Below, piece after piece: positions 1 to 11,295 of a stretch of DNA of 64,000 bases. A program made the position numbers and the translations under genes. Position 1 is the stretch's first letter. The number at the start of each line of letters is the position of its first letter. The stretch is from Marsupella aquatica (Eukaryota > Marchantiophyta), in assembly GCA_973895155.1 (NCBI GenBank), contig OZ316892.1, positions 14,570,001 through 14,634,000 on the forward strand, read 5' to 3'. The notes beneath the pieces are model-generated. The model worked only from the letters and a program-made list of their open reading frames with translations, searched no databases and was not told where the DNA came from.

Positions 1-689
1 TTACTGACAAACTAAGAGCATTGTTGCTTGGAGGACCTTGCTACTTTGCTGAGGAATCGCCATAGCCTGAGCCAACAGAATGTGCCACCACTTCTCCTTC
101 CTTTCAAATTCTCTAACTATGGCACACATTACTGTTGTTAGGCAAGGGCTGTTGCACTTGGAATGCCACCACCTTACCATCAATCCGCCCTTCACATCTG
201 TTTGACTATTAATGGTAGTAAGTAGCTATGAGCACATTTGGTGGACCAGGGTGGCCACTGATAACCCTTTTGTTTCTTTTCATTTGTATGAGCTCAGCAG
301 AGGAAGAATGCACATGGGCAGGACCACATGTGCATCAGAACAAACCTTAATATACTTGTAACCAAGCAACAAAAGGCTCGCGATATTTTAACGAATAAGT
401 GTACTCCATACAATTTTGTTATTTGCTCACAGGCTGGAGGTCGGTGCCCAGGGAGGGAGAACCTTCCTACAAGGCGGCACCTATAGGCCCCAAGAAAGCT
501 ACCCAAGATTGGTGGCTCTACCCTCAAACCCCTTTCCAGCCCCTTTCTTGAGTAGACCTTTATGGACCCAACGTCCCACTCTGAACTCCTCAAAATAGGC
601 TTGACCCCTCTCCTTTGCCTCAAACGATTCAGTCTACCAGCTAGTACATGAGCATGGTATTTTTTTCTTGTTAAGGGTGCGGTATAATT
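1..689. other. gene-free stretch, nothing recognised
   Basis: Only short open frames occur here, none with a recognisable motif or splice-linked continuation. I see no clear repeat structure before the dispersed repeat that begins near 690. Confidence 0.5.
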
Positions 690-1015
690 TTCCCAAAATG
701 AGGGCTGTAGCCTAGGTTTGAGGGGACATAATGGTAGCCCACAATTCCCATAGCCGGAACCTTATCTTACGCTGAAGCTTGAGTGATTTTGGGAAAGAAA
801 CAAAATTCGATGTGAGTTCCTTGAATTTAAAGTCATGCAATAATGTGTAAAGAATGAAGAAGAGTTAAAATGCCAAGATTTTAGGCCATGCAGAGATTAG
901 CTGGCAAAAATGTTTGTTGTGTTATTTCACTTTGTGTTTTATGGTAAAACTTTGTACTTTGAGTTACATTCACCTAGATTCCCTCCTCAAAGCGACATTG
1001 TAGAATATTAATGCC
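690..1015 (+). repeat. dispersed repeat family R1, copy 1
   Basis: This stretch can be aligned by eye over about 320 bp with 51690-52020 in the same orientation. Shared blocks include GCCCACAATTCCC, a pyrimidine-poor middle, a block around TACTTTGAG(T/C)TACAT, and CCCTCCTCAAAGC near the end. A partial copy lies at 49280-49440 and an inverted, interrupted copy at 45930-46345. No long reading frame runs through it, so it looks like a non-coding transposon or LTR fragment. I could not find ends or a target duplication. Confidence 0.6.
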
Positions 1016-1341
1016 CTCTACAATGCAAAGCCCAAACTAGCTTACACGGTGAGTACTGGCCAGTGATGGGGACCCTGAGCGAGGTCTAGCCTGATGGTAG
1101 ACATCATCCCTACGAGACAAGACCTCTAAGGACAACCTCACTTTCACACTAGAGTTACACACATCCCATCCAAAGTGGAGTAGACCCCTATAAACACAAA
1201 AAAACCTCTTGAGGTCATGACCCACTCCACCTTTCATGACGTATTGAACCTCTAATGCAACTTACCCACCTGACCTGCGCAGCACCACTGCTTTTCATGG
1301 GTTGTCGTTCATGTTTTAGTTGCATCGATGAGGTTCTGTTC

Positions 1342-1621
1342 CATGTAAGTTTTCTTATTTTGGCCTTGAAACGGAAAGCGGGCCCTTCTGTAGGGTACTA
1401 GACACATTGACACAAGGGGTTTGGAACATCAGACCCATGTAAGTTTTCTTATTTTGGCCTTGAAGGGAAAGCAGGATAGACAATAAATGCCTGTCTGTAG
1501 GGTACTAGACACAAGGCGGTTGGAACATCCGACCCATGTAAGTTTTCTTATTTTGGCCTTGAAACGGAAAGCGCAATAGACAAATAAATGCCCTTCTGTA
1601 GGGTTTGGAACATGCCTCTCT
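1342..1621. repeat. tandem repeat, three copies of about 95 bp
   Basis: The block beginning CATGTAAGTTTTCTTATTTT recurs at 1342, 1436 and 1535 (periods 94 and 99). Each copy continues through GGCCTTGAA, CTGTAGGGT and TTGGAACAT, with small indels between copies. No coding capacity is seen. Confidence 0.85.
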
Positions 1622-1960
1622 GTAGTGGACTAGCCACAACCGAACATTACCCAGGGATCCACCAAAGACTCACCAAGAGGGAGAGAGGGCCAGACCAAGG
1701 CACCAAACTGGACCAACTACAGTAGGGACTAGGGGCTGGAAAGAAACCAGCATTCCCATCACTACATCCCATCCACACACATATGCTTTCAATACCACTT
1801 GAGTATGGAGAGCATTCCCATCACTACATCCCATCCACACACATATGCTCTCAATACCACTTGAGTATGGAGGAGGGATTGAACCTGGGACCTGTAGAAT
1901 AATCTCTTTGCCAATTTGACCTAAGCCAGTTGCAACAGTTGCTTTGATCTATGTAAGTTC
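1620..1960 (-). mobile_element. tRNA-derived SINE-like copy
   Basis: Read on the minus strand, this carries an A-box-like block (1911-1921) followed about 35 bp later by a B-box-like GGTTCAATCC (1876-1885), the spacing of a Pol III internal promoter. The body downstream on that strand is homologous to 56400-56660, which has the same box order. The copy here contains a perfect 62-bp tandem duplication (1750-1811 and 1812-1873). No target duplication was found, so the ends are approximate. It could also be a decayed tRNA-like relic of another element type. Confidence 0.5.
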
Positions 1961-2153
1961 ATCTTGAGATTTTGGACTTTGAAACAACTCCCTTTGCATC
2001 GTCAGACTTCCTTTCTATTTTAGTTTAAATCAAGGCCCCCCTTCAAGCTTTGATCTATGTAAGTTCATCTTGAGATTTTGGACTTTGAAACAACTCCCTT
2101 TGCATCGGTCAGACTTCCTTTCTATTTTAGTTTAAATCAAGGCCCCCCTTCAA
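1941..2153. repeat. 106-bp tandem duplication
   Basis: Two nearly identical copies start with GCTTTGATCTATGTAAGTTC at 1941 and 2047. Their near identity suggests a recent duplication. The GTAAGTTC block resembles the start of the 95-bp tandem copies just upstream, so the two arrays may share an origin. Confidence 0.85.
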
Positions 2154-2862
2154 ATCTTAATCCCTGTCAAGTCTCATTAAATTTTATTTTCATGCCATAT
2201 ACCCCTCCCTAAAAACTTATACTAAGGAAACATGTATCTACAACAGGTTTTCTTCACAAGACCTCACGGGGTCTACGTGCCCAGAGATCGCCTGGAGGTG
2301 GCCTTTGAAACAAAAGTTATTCAGGAAATAATTCATGTACATTGTCCTTTTGTACATACATTTTGCAGATGTGTAATACAACATTGTAAGATACTATACC
2401 CCAGGGGAATAATGAAGTCTCCCTCTTCTCACGAACTTACCCTAGGGTAGGACAATCGTAGTTATTTCACAAAGTACAAGTTTAATTTGGCACAAAATCC
2501 AAAGTTTGTTTGTTTATTATTATTTTACATTTTACAATTGAATTACTGAAAATGATGTTACATGGACAACAAGTGAATCTTATAATCCCATACATAGTGG
2601 AGGTATATACTTGATGAGTTGAAGGGGTTATGGTGTAACTTTTCTACCTTATGGGTATTTATGAAACTGTTTTTACCTAGTAGGCCTCATGTTACATTTT
2701 TGTGTCAGTTGTTCTTCTAGCAGTCACTCTAATCAATTTTGTTTGATGCAATGATCAATTGCATCATCCAACCCCACACCCAACCTTGCACAGTCAAACA
2801 AAAAGGTCAAATGAAGTGATTAGGGGAACTGTGGAATTGTGGCCGCTGTTTCCCAAACTGTG

Positions 2863-3050
2863 AAGTGAAGATAATATGGATTATGTCTTCGGATTTGAAT
2901 CGCGGACGCTACACAAACGGCAAAGTGAAGACAATATGGATCATGTATTGAGTTCGAATTTGAACTGTGGATGTTACACGAATAGCGAAGTGAAAACAAT
3001 ATGAATTATATCTTCAAATTTGAATTTTTATTGTACTGCAGGATAGTGAT
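2863..3050. repeat. diverged minisatellite, three units of about 60-65 bp
   Basis: Units start at 2863, 2923 and 2988 with AAGTGAAGATAATATGGA-type sequence, followed by a TTTGAAT block and a GGAC/TG-C/TTACAC block. The copies differ at many positions, so the array is old. Confidence 0.75.
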
Positions 3051-3763
3051 AGGGCTTACTTTCACATGCTCCACATAGGGTTTTCTTGACGTTCTTGAGC
3101 TGCGATTATCAGTTCGGAGGACATGTGCGGTCGTTATGATCTTGGTACTTCCACTAGCACTATGTTTGTCACTGGCCCGTTTTCTGTCACTGGGCACTAG
3201 GCACTAGGCTTCAATCAAGAACCTGGAGGCATCAACAAACCCCAAGCATCAACAAAAGCCCAAGCATCAACAACACCCAAGTGCTTCCCTCTTGCATTGT
3301 CAGGTAGCAGCGACAACCCTAAACCCCTCACAACACACGAATACATATGTCTTCATGGCTAAACTTGCCCCCCGCCCTATTTAGAACCCCATTGTGGTCA
3401 ACTACACAATTTGGGACCTCGCAAGAACATGAGTACAGCTCATTAAGAGGGGGCCTATTAAGTTAAAAAGGTTTCATAGGGGCTTATTAGGTAAAACCAA
3501 GTCTCATTGGGGCCATCAGATAAGAAAGTTTCACCATAGGGCCCATCAAGCATATATCTTGGACAGTGGCATCGTTTGCACCTTCACTCATCGATGTCCT
3601 TTCTTCTTTCCACAATGTTTTCAAGAGAATAGATTGACTTTCAACATCTCAATTAAACCAAAGAGTCCTCAGGATAGTTAGAAGCCTATTGGAAATATCT
3701 TTCTGGCCAATATAATATCTCTAGTTTTCATGAAAGGGTTTGAGAGAGGATGAATTTCTAAAA

Positions 3764-4327
3764 AGAACTTTTTCCTAACCTATCCCCCAAACTAACCATA
3801 ATTATCAACCTGTCCCCGAATTATTTTAATTCCTAGGTCAACCCCCTTTTCAAATTTTGGTTACTCTAACTCCTCTATTTAACCCGTGGTCATTCCACAT
3901 TGGTCAGCTACTATGGGGCAAGGCACTATTGGCCACGCCAAACCCCAGCCGGTTCTACCCTAACCCAGGCCGACTCACTCCCGTCATGACAATCTAGGGA
4001 GTACCGGGCCGGCTAGGGGAAGGAAGGGGTGGCCTGCCTTTGCGGTTAAGTCAGGGCGGAGAGGAAGCCGGGGTTGGGGCTGCCTTAGCGCGATGCGACT
4101 GAGCCAGCCGGGGACTCCCTCAATTGTGAAAATGGGAATGAGTCAGCCAGGGTTCTGCATGGCAAATAGCACCTGCCATGGCAGGCAAATGATGCAGAAT
4201 GACCACAGGTTAAGTAGAGGATTTAGAGTAACCAATATTCAAAAAGGAGGTTGACCTAGGAATAAAATAATTTGGGGGACAGTTTAATAATTACAATCAG
4301 TTTGAGGGATAGGTTAGGGAAAAGCAC
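3764..4327. mobile_element. foldback (MULE-like) non-autonomous DNA transposon, 564 bp
   Basis: The two ends are long inverted repeats. The left arm, from AGAACTTTTTCCTAACC, matches the reverse complement of the right arm for at least 150 bp with scattered mismatches. The match continues more weakly toward the GC-rich centre, so nearly the whole element can fold back. A 9-bp direct repeat TTTCTAAAA lies immediately outside both ends (3755-3763 and 4328-4336). Nine-base target duplications and long terminal inverted repeats are typical of Mutator-like elements. No transposase frame is present. The GC-rich core differs from the AT-rich flanks, so captured host sequence is possible but not shown. 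Confidence 0.75.
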
Positions 4328-4336
4328 TTTCTAAAA

Positions 4337-6822
4337 GTCCAAATCCAATTTCCAAAAGTTTTTGAGCAGCTCACTTTGACATTCAATATCACCTGCCATA
4401 TCCATTGGAATCTGATTTCTGGGGTTTGTTAGGAAAGGCTTGGAAACATCTTTCCAGTTTTCCTATCATCAATTTCATTGATAATTGAGAGACCCTACAC
4501 ATTGCCAATGGCAAGTGTATAGTTTCTTTGCCACATTTAACTCATTGGTGTAATATGTACTCTATGAGCAGAAGGGTCAGTTGCAGTCCATCTTGCAGTC
4601 CATCTGTACTGCAAAGTATATTTGAGCATTTTGGCAAACATGGAGGTCCATTGGGGTTTCACTAGCTTTCTTAGGAAATTCAATCTTTATTGTCATCTTC
4701 TGTTTTATTACAGACTCCCATGATTTGGAAGCATGTGCAGACACATCAACACTATTGATCACAAACAGAAGGTTGATTATGCAAGAAAGATCAAAAGCAA
4801 ATTTGTGTCAGAGCCAAGACCAAAAAAAACAGTTAGACCTAGTAACTGGAAAAAGAATGGAAAGTTGACAAGTAAATTTCAACTAAACAAAGAAATGGGT
4901 GAAATTCGGTATAAAAGAAAATAACATTGGATGGGTAGTGATTGATATATCAGTGTTTTCCAGTAAATATTATGTCTGAATTGTCTGTTTAATTGGTAAA
5001 TTTTTGAAACAGCCATGGGTAGAAAGAAACTCTTCAAGTACTATAGCATTTACCAAGGTATTGTAAAAAAAACCTTTTGTTGGGGATAATCCTTATCCCG
5101 AAACACCATGCACATGTGAACACCATACAAAGTAGTCGACACAATGATTACGTGGTTCACCTCACGACTGAGGTTACGTCCACAGGAAAGCTTCAAGAGA
5201 CCTTTATTTCTCTCTTGCTCCAATCCAACAATGAACAAAAGATCCACCAGGGGCTTGTATCAGCCCTGGTTATATACAGCATGCATCATTGATAACTTAA
5301 GCTAAGTCCTAACCTGAGTTAGCCTAACTGCGGTTAGCCCTAGAGTCACAAGACTCAGAGCAATACTCACCACCTTTGGCTATTATGGACCAAGGAGTAA
5401 CTAGAGAACCTGAGAAACACTTCAACTACTATGGACACAAGAATAACAAAGGAACACAAGAAACCCTTCAACTACTATCCATGGACATAGGAATACCAAG
5501 AGAACATAAGAAACCCTTTGACTACCATGGATAGAGACCCAAATAGAGAAACATTTTGCATGGACAGTATGGAATTTTACATAGACTATATGAACATAGA
5601 GGTACCACTGCAAAGTTTTGTTTGGACTGTTCGTGTCCTAACTACCTTAGATAAGCAACTTCATTCAGAATCCCCCATTTATTCTTTGTCCTCTCATCTC
5701 CATATTCAAATATATAATTGTATGCAACTCTTCAATGCCTCAACAAATTGAATAACATCAAGGTTGCATACTAACCAAGGGGTCCTCAACCTACTTTTTA
5801 ACTTGCCTTAGTTAGATAGAATAAATGTCTTTCTATTTTGCTAGAGGACAATAAAACTAAGTGTGTATCTCTATATCCCTTGAGTGAATTGTAAAATAGT
5901 GTATCTAACAGAAAACTTTGACTCTTAGGTTATGCCTAGAGGAGGGTCCATAAAACATCCCACCTCTGCACATCAAAAAGCAGTAGCCAGATACGTGAAT
6001 GAAACAACTCTTTGTGACATAGCATAACAATCAGGTTTGCAGTGTTATCAAAAATCCATCCAACCTGTGGGCATGAAACAACGCTTTGTGACATAGCATA
6101 ACAATCAGGTTTGTAGTGTTATCAAAAATCCATCCAACTTGTGAGCACATGCCGTGATATAGTACAACATATAATGCTACTTTTTATATCCATTTACCAG
6201 AAAGGTCCCAAACATACTAACAAGTACAATGAAGACAATAATATGGTAGGTTGTTACAAGGTGCATGGAGGTGCATAGGAAGAGCCGGGGTACACAGGTA
6301 CAAGGTGTGCTGGAAGCAAGTACCTATCTGGTAAATGCACCTTTCTGGTAAATGCACATTGATAAAAAAGTAGCAATGTACTATGCCATGTGTCCACACA
6401 TTGAACAAATTGTTTGTACTATGACAAACTGAATGCTATTTTATATGACTGGGGGTTGTAGCGGGGTACATCATATATAGAATGTTGCTTTTGATGTGCA
6501 ATTACCTGGATGTGAGCCGGTGTTGGGTGTGTCGACATGTACAATTGAGGTGTCAACACTCAACAGACATGGTGAATTGATAGTGTAATTGTAAATTTTT
6601 TCTATGTGCGGGGCCGATGGCATAGTTGAATTTTCACATAACAACAGAAAAACTCAGAAATTCATAATCTGAGAGTTAATGAAACGCGATGACTTTAAAA
6701 TCATTGGAATGCTCTTTTGACGTCAATATTAATGAGACCATGCACAATTTTTTTTATCAAGAAGTGAGCCAGGGGAGATTCAAAGTTATTTCTTACTCGT
6801 CCTGTAGCCAAGTTTGATCACC
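4337..6822. other. gene-free stretch with LTR-like and tandem repeats
   Basis: There are no convincing exons. From 5077 a TGTTGGGGATAAT start is followed by an ACGTGGTTCAC...TACGTCCACAGG block that resembles Copia-type LTRs of plants; no matching end, primer-binding site or second LTR was identified. At 6000-6147 a 74-bp unit starting TGAAACAAC is tandemly repeated (second copy from 6074). The open frames at 4733-4924 and 5518-5751 match nothing I know. Confidence 0.45.
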
Positions 6823-6830
6823 ACTTGTTC

Positions 6831-7137
6831 CTTGGGTTCCTCACTCCAAGGGCAGTCCCATATCCCGCAGAAAGTTTTTAAGTAATAAACACCCTAAAAC
6901 TTAAGAAAATAAAGTAGATTATTAGTATTTTTTAACCCCTAACTTTATGGAATCTTCTAGGGATATTTCTATATTTGGTATTAAAAAACCCTATAGTTCT
7001 TATAAGTCTCTAAATTTGATTAGAACACCCATATATTTCTTTAACAAATTTTTTTAAATCTTCTGCGCAATTGAATTAAAAAACTACTAACTTCTTCACG
7101 CGCGGTGGGCCAAATGAAAAGAAGCAAGGACCCCGGG
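6831..7137 (+). mobile_element. MITE family M1, copy 1 (8-bp target duplication)
   Basis: This 307-bp AT-rich element is homologous along its length to the reverse complement of 53617-53902. Shared blocks include GTCCCATATC, AATAAACACCCTAAAA, ACCCCTAACTT and AAAAAACCCTAT. Its ends are short imperfect inverted repeats (CTTGGGTTCCTCA and the complement of CAAGGACCCCGGG). It is flanked by ACTTGTTC (6823-6830) and ATTTGTTC (7138-7145), an 8-bp target duplication with one difference. It has no coding capacity. The 8-bp duplication suggests mobilisation by a hAT-type transposase. Confidence 0.75.
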
Positions 7138-7145
7138 ATTTGTTC

Positions 7146-10100
7146 TCCCCATTTGCTTAACATCTACCTACCCTCCCCATCCATACAATCTTTTGACCTT
7201 TTTTTAAGCTTGCTTCCCTATCCGTGCATCTTTTGCCTCTCCTCCCGGGTTTATTAACTTTTGCCTCTCCTCCCTACTCACAATCAGGCCCACAACTCAT
7301 GCCTTCTATTTTTACTATTGCTTACGCATGCAGATTTTTTCTTAAATCATCTTTGTAACACCAAAAATAGATGCAATGACATGCAATTTTTGCTTACTTA
7401 GACCATCTTCCGCCTTCAGTATGCCCATTGGTTTATCCCAGCAATATTCCTCATCAACAAGACAGGGAAGTAATTCTTTACACCTGCTCCCTACCAACCT
7501 CAACTTTCTCTGTTAGCCTTGGGTCTCTCCACACTCACTCCTACCAACGGACTGATAAAACTTTTGCAATGACCTTGTTCCACACCAATTGTGCATTTTC
7601 CAAAAACTCACACATGCTAGTCTTGGAACATGTATTGTATATTATCTAGCTATTGCAAACTAGTATTTGAGGATAACATACAGGAGTAGGAGTACAACAA
7701 ATGCAAGGAAAATACATTTCACATAATGACTAAGAAAAGTAGGAATCTTTGGCAAAAAGGTATTACAGAGTTTTGCACATAAAGTAGAGATCCTCACTTG
7801 AGCTAAAAACTAATAATACAAATGAAGCTTCTACTGTAGTTAAGGAACATTGATATAACTGTACATAACAGAAAATCTAAATAAGTCAAAATACTGAAAG
7901 GTGGATTTGCATTATAGCAGCATTTAAATGACTATCTTTCTTATTGACAACACTTCGTGCCAAACCTATCCGTAAACTATGTTAACTAGGGATGACCCAC
8001 ACAACTTTGCGTTCAAACAACACACAAGATAAAAGATTTTGCTCTAAAGTTTTTTGATTGATCAAAGCTACACAAAAATTATGCAAAAGTTTCTGGCAAT
8101 CGAAATCCGTCCTTTCAAAGTTTTGATCATTTTTCCAAATTGTGACCTCGGGTAACTAACCAGCGTCAAACAGTGAGCTTAGATCTAGGTCTCTTGTGCC
8201 CCTATCTGCTTGTTCTTTGCTCATTCCCTGTGTCGAGTGTGCTCTTCTCTTCAGCTATGGAGTCACGTCGATCAGGTAAGATTCATTGCCATCACGAGCC
8301 ATAAGAAAATCAAAGTATCAGCTGGAATTCAAGAAACATAGGCGCTCATTGTGCTCTCTCATCTCTGTATTGCCAAACTCACGAGCTTATTCTCAATGGC
8401 GAGGGGAAAGCAAAAGATTCTAAAACTTGAGATTGCTGTGCACAACAATTTGGACAAGTGTCTTTTAATGTTGAATACATGGTTATTATATCCGGTGTCA
8501 CATAACTATGGTCACGTAGACTTTGTCAAACGGTTCAAACTCCTATGCAAAGACGTCATGCGTTTAAGGCTAGTGCACCTCGCGCGAAAAGCTTTTTGAA
8601 AGTTTTGGTTCAAAGTTGCCCCCAAAACTCATGAAAGTAAACTTCAGTATAAGGATAGGTTATAATTGTAGACTTTAGTTCCCACTCACCATGGAAACAG
8701 GCCAAGTGAATTGCAGCGGAGGCACAAAGTCTCCATAGCCTACTTCATAGCATCACAAGTAGCTAGTGGAAACCTCCAATGAATAATAGCTGGAATTCAC
8801 CATATAATCTGCCAAATGAAGCAATTTCCACCTGGCTGCACATTATATGGCTTCCAAATGGGTTCCACGCAAAGTTGAGATGGGGATGTTAATTGTATGT
8901 TGTGCACCACGTTGTCATGGGCGTGTGTATATCTTGAATTTGCCTCATTAACCAAGTGTTAGCATCAAAACCATATTTGCCATCAACCCATTTGTACTTA
9001 CTAGAGAGTTTGATGTTACAAGGACTGCTACCCACTTACAACCTCACTGGACATGTCCAAATTTCTCAAGGTGGGAGTTGTGATGCGTGTCAACTGAAGT
9101 GAGACGGAGGGTTTTGACATTAGAAGTTGTAGTCACAACAACCCCTTTAGTAGTATTAAAGAGCAATCAGGGATGTCAGTGAGAGTCCCAGGTAGCCAAT
9201 AGTGCAATTGTTTTTGCCTGGTTTTTTTAAGACACCTCATATTTGGGCAAGTGCCCCACATGCACAATGAGCAACTTCTAGTCAATCTCTTTGGAAAAGG
9301 GTTACCAACTGCAAGCTGGTAACCAATTGGTATAGCCTTGTCTGCAGTTATTTGGAAGGGGACTTTCATTAGGTCTATCTCATTATATAAAGGCAATGTG
9401 AACCTACTCTTTTGGGCCTATTGTCTAGAGCGAAGCCTCTAGGCTGTGACTTTGGGGGTGCAATTGAAATTAGGGATGCAGGTGAGAGTCATTGGAAACC
9501 ATAATTTGAATATCCAATTGGTGAATGGGCAAAGGCAGGGGCAAAGGGCTTGAATAGCCTCATCTCTATTTGTTTTCAAATAACATGCAGTCAGAGTATC
9601 TTCCTGTGTTTCATTTTTGTGTTTCATTTTTGCACATTAGCTATAAAGTAAAGGGGCTGGCAATGATTCAAAGACTGAGTTTTAAAAAAAGTTTTGGATA
9701 ACTTTTTTACTGAGATCACTGACCCATATCTGACTAGACATGGATCTGACAATCATAACGTGATGTCACCCTGTGTTGTATTGGGTACAATTTTGTTAAA
9801 ATTTTGCTTTATTGTGTGTGAATTTGGGACAGTGACCTGTTGTAGCAGGTCTCCTGGTAGGGGTGACCTGGCCAGGTCACCATATGTTGTGTCAAAGAAA
9901 GGAGTATACCTTGGAGGATGAAGATTGAGTTCTCATGTTTCCAAGTTGACCCTTATGACACTAGTAGAGTTTTGTGTAACATGGCTATGGTGCGGTGAGA
10001 GTGGAGCTATGCAGGTTGACATATATAGCACATTTGACAAGGCTTTGCTATGTGTATAGACCTATAACCTTGCATGGCTAGCGGATGGGTTTGGCTTGAC

Positions 10101-11204
10101 TAATAGTATATCGCTACAGGGTTATGTTTTGCATGAGATTACTGGTGGCCTCTTGCGTAAGTAGTGTTATGTGTATGGTGTGAGTGTCACCATATGTTTT
10201 GCATGGTGTACAACTATTTGAGTTGTGTATAAATGTGTGTCCACATGACAATGATTGTACAACATTTTGCTAAAGTGAGGCTTTTTAATTAGCCATAAGT
10301 GCCACTTGCTCAAATAAAAAGAAGCAATGTTGTTGTGGTGTGGTCTTTCAACGACTTGCAACCCAAAACCCTTCCTTAGCTTTGTGTTTTCATTAGGGCA
10401 TCTCAACGATTGGCGATACCAGGATAATGTCTTTCCATAACTCAAGAGTTCAAGGAACTCCTGTAAAAGTTGTGAAAGTTGTGGGAGCCAATCTTTGGCT
10501 ACCGTAAGGAAAGCTCGGAGGCTCAACACTCAACTAGTAAACTTAACAATTTTCCCACAACTTTAGGTACAAATCCAGAAATTAGGGAATCCGGAAAATG
10601 GACGATTAGAGGCACGCGGACATCAGGTCTAACATGGTGATGGCTGCTGCATTTGGGGTGACAGTTGACAGAGAATGAAGACAACGCTAGACCTAATCTG
10701 CATCCTCCAGGGCGGGTCAATGCTGCCTGCCCCCATTAAAAGAAATCTTTACCTGGGTTCCATAACCCCACACTTATGGGATGGAATTTACATCCATAAC
10801 TTTCAATTAAGGCCAAACTTTGAGATGCCCTCTTAAAACCCATTGGGGACTATTAAAGACTGCCTAGAGTAGTGTACCTGCCCATAATGGAAACATTTCC
10901 CGCCAAATTTTCGATAACAAACGAAAATTCAATTTTGAGGGCTTCGGATGAGTTCTCTCTACAAAACAACGTCTCGTTGAAAGAGTAAAGGCGAAGGCGC
11001 TTCCTCATGAATGTCTCATCGGACGTGATTTGCTGGTGGAACTCGGAAGGTAGAAAGGGCTCGGATGGCAATTTCGGGCCTGACGAAATCGATGCCTTGG
11101 CATTCTGAAGTTCTACAGCACTGATTGGAGCCGGGCCAGTGAGTTGGCGGAATGGATTGAGGCTGGATGGGTTGATTCGGTAGAGTGGATTCGAGCTGCG
11201 TTCT
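7146..11204. other. gene-free stretch upstream of MCM10
   Basis: No gene is recognised in 4 kb. A 120-residue minus-strand open frame (10167-10529) has no motif I know. Around 8256 a short ATG frame runs into a GTAAG donor-like site, but no continuing exon could be joined. Two diverged direct repeats at roughly 9166-9380 and 9470-9620 share GGGATG-CAG/TGTGAGAGTC and CCAATTGGT blocks and are probably transposon debris. Confidence 0.45.
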
Positions 11205-11267
11205 GGACTGGACTGGACTGGACTGGATTTGGATTGGATTGGGTTGGATTTGATTTGATTTGACTGG
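11205..11267. repeat. pentamer/decamer microsatellite just upstream of MCM10
   Basis: A GGACT-type pentamer repeat grades into GGATT and then GATTT repeats. It ends about 30 bp before the proposed MCM10 start codon, so it probably lies in the 5' leader or core promoter. A related complementary run (CCAGTCCAATCCAATCC) is seen near 21812 upstream of the invertase. Confidence 0.7.
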
Positions 11268-11295
11268 ATGTTGGCTGGCAAGGAAGGCATGACCA

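Noticed and set aside
1342-1621. CRISPR-like array
   Set aside because: The repeats are long contiguous tandem copies without unique spacers, and the context is plant nuclear DNA.
5077-5660. Full solo LTR
   Set aside because: A plausible TGTTGGGG start is present, but no matching CA end with target duplication could be found; kept only as LTR-like debris.
10167-10529. 120-codon minus-strand frame as a gene
   Set aside because: No recognisable domain, no splice continuation, and surroundings rich in decayed repeats.
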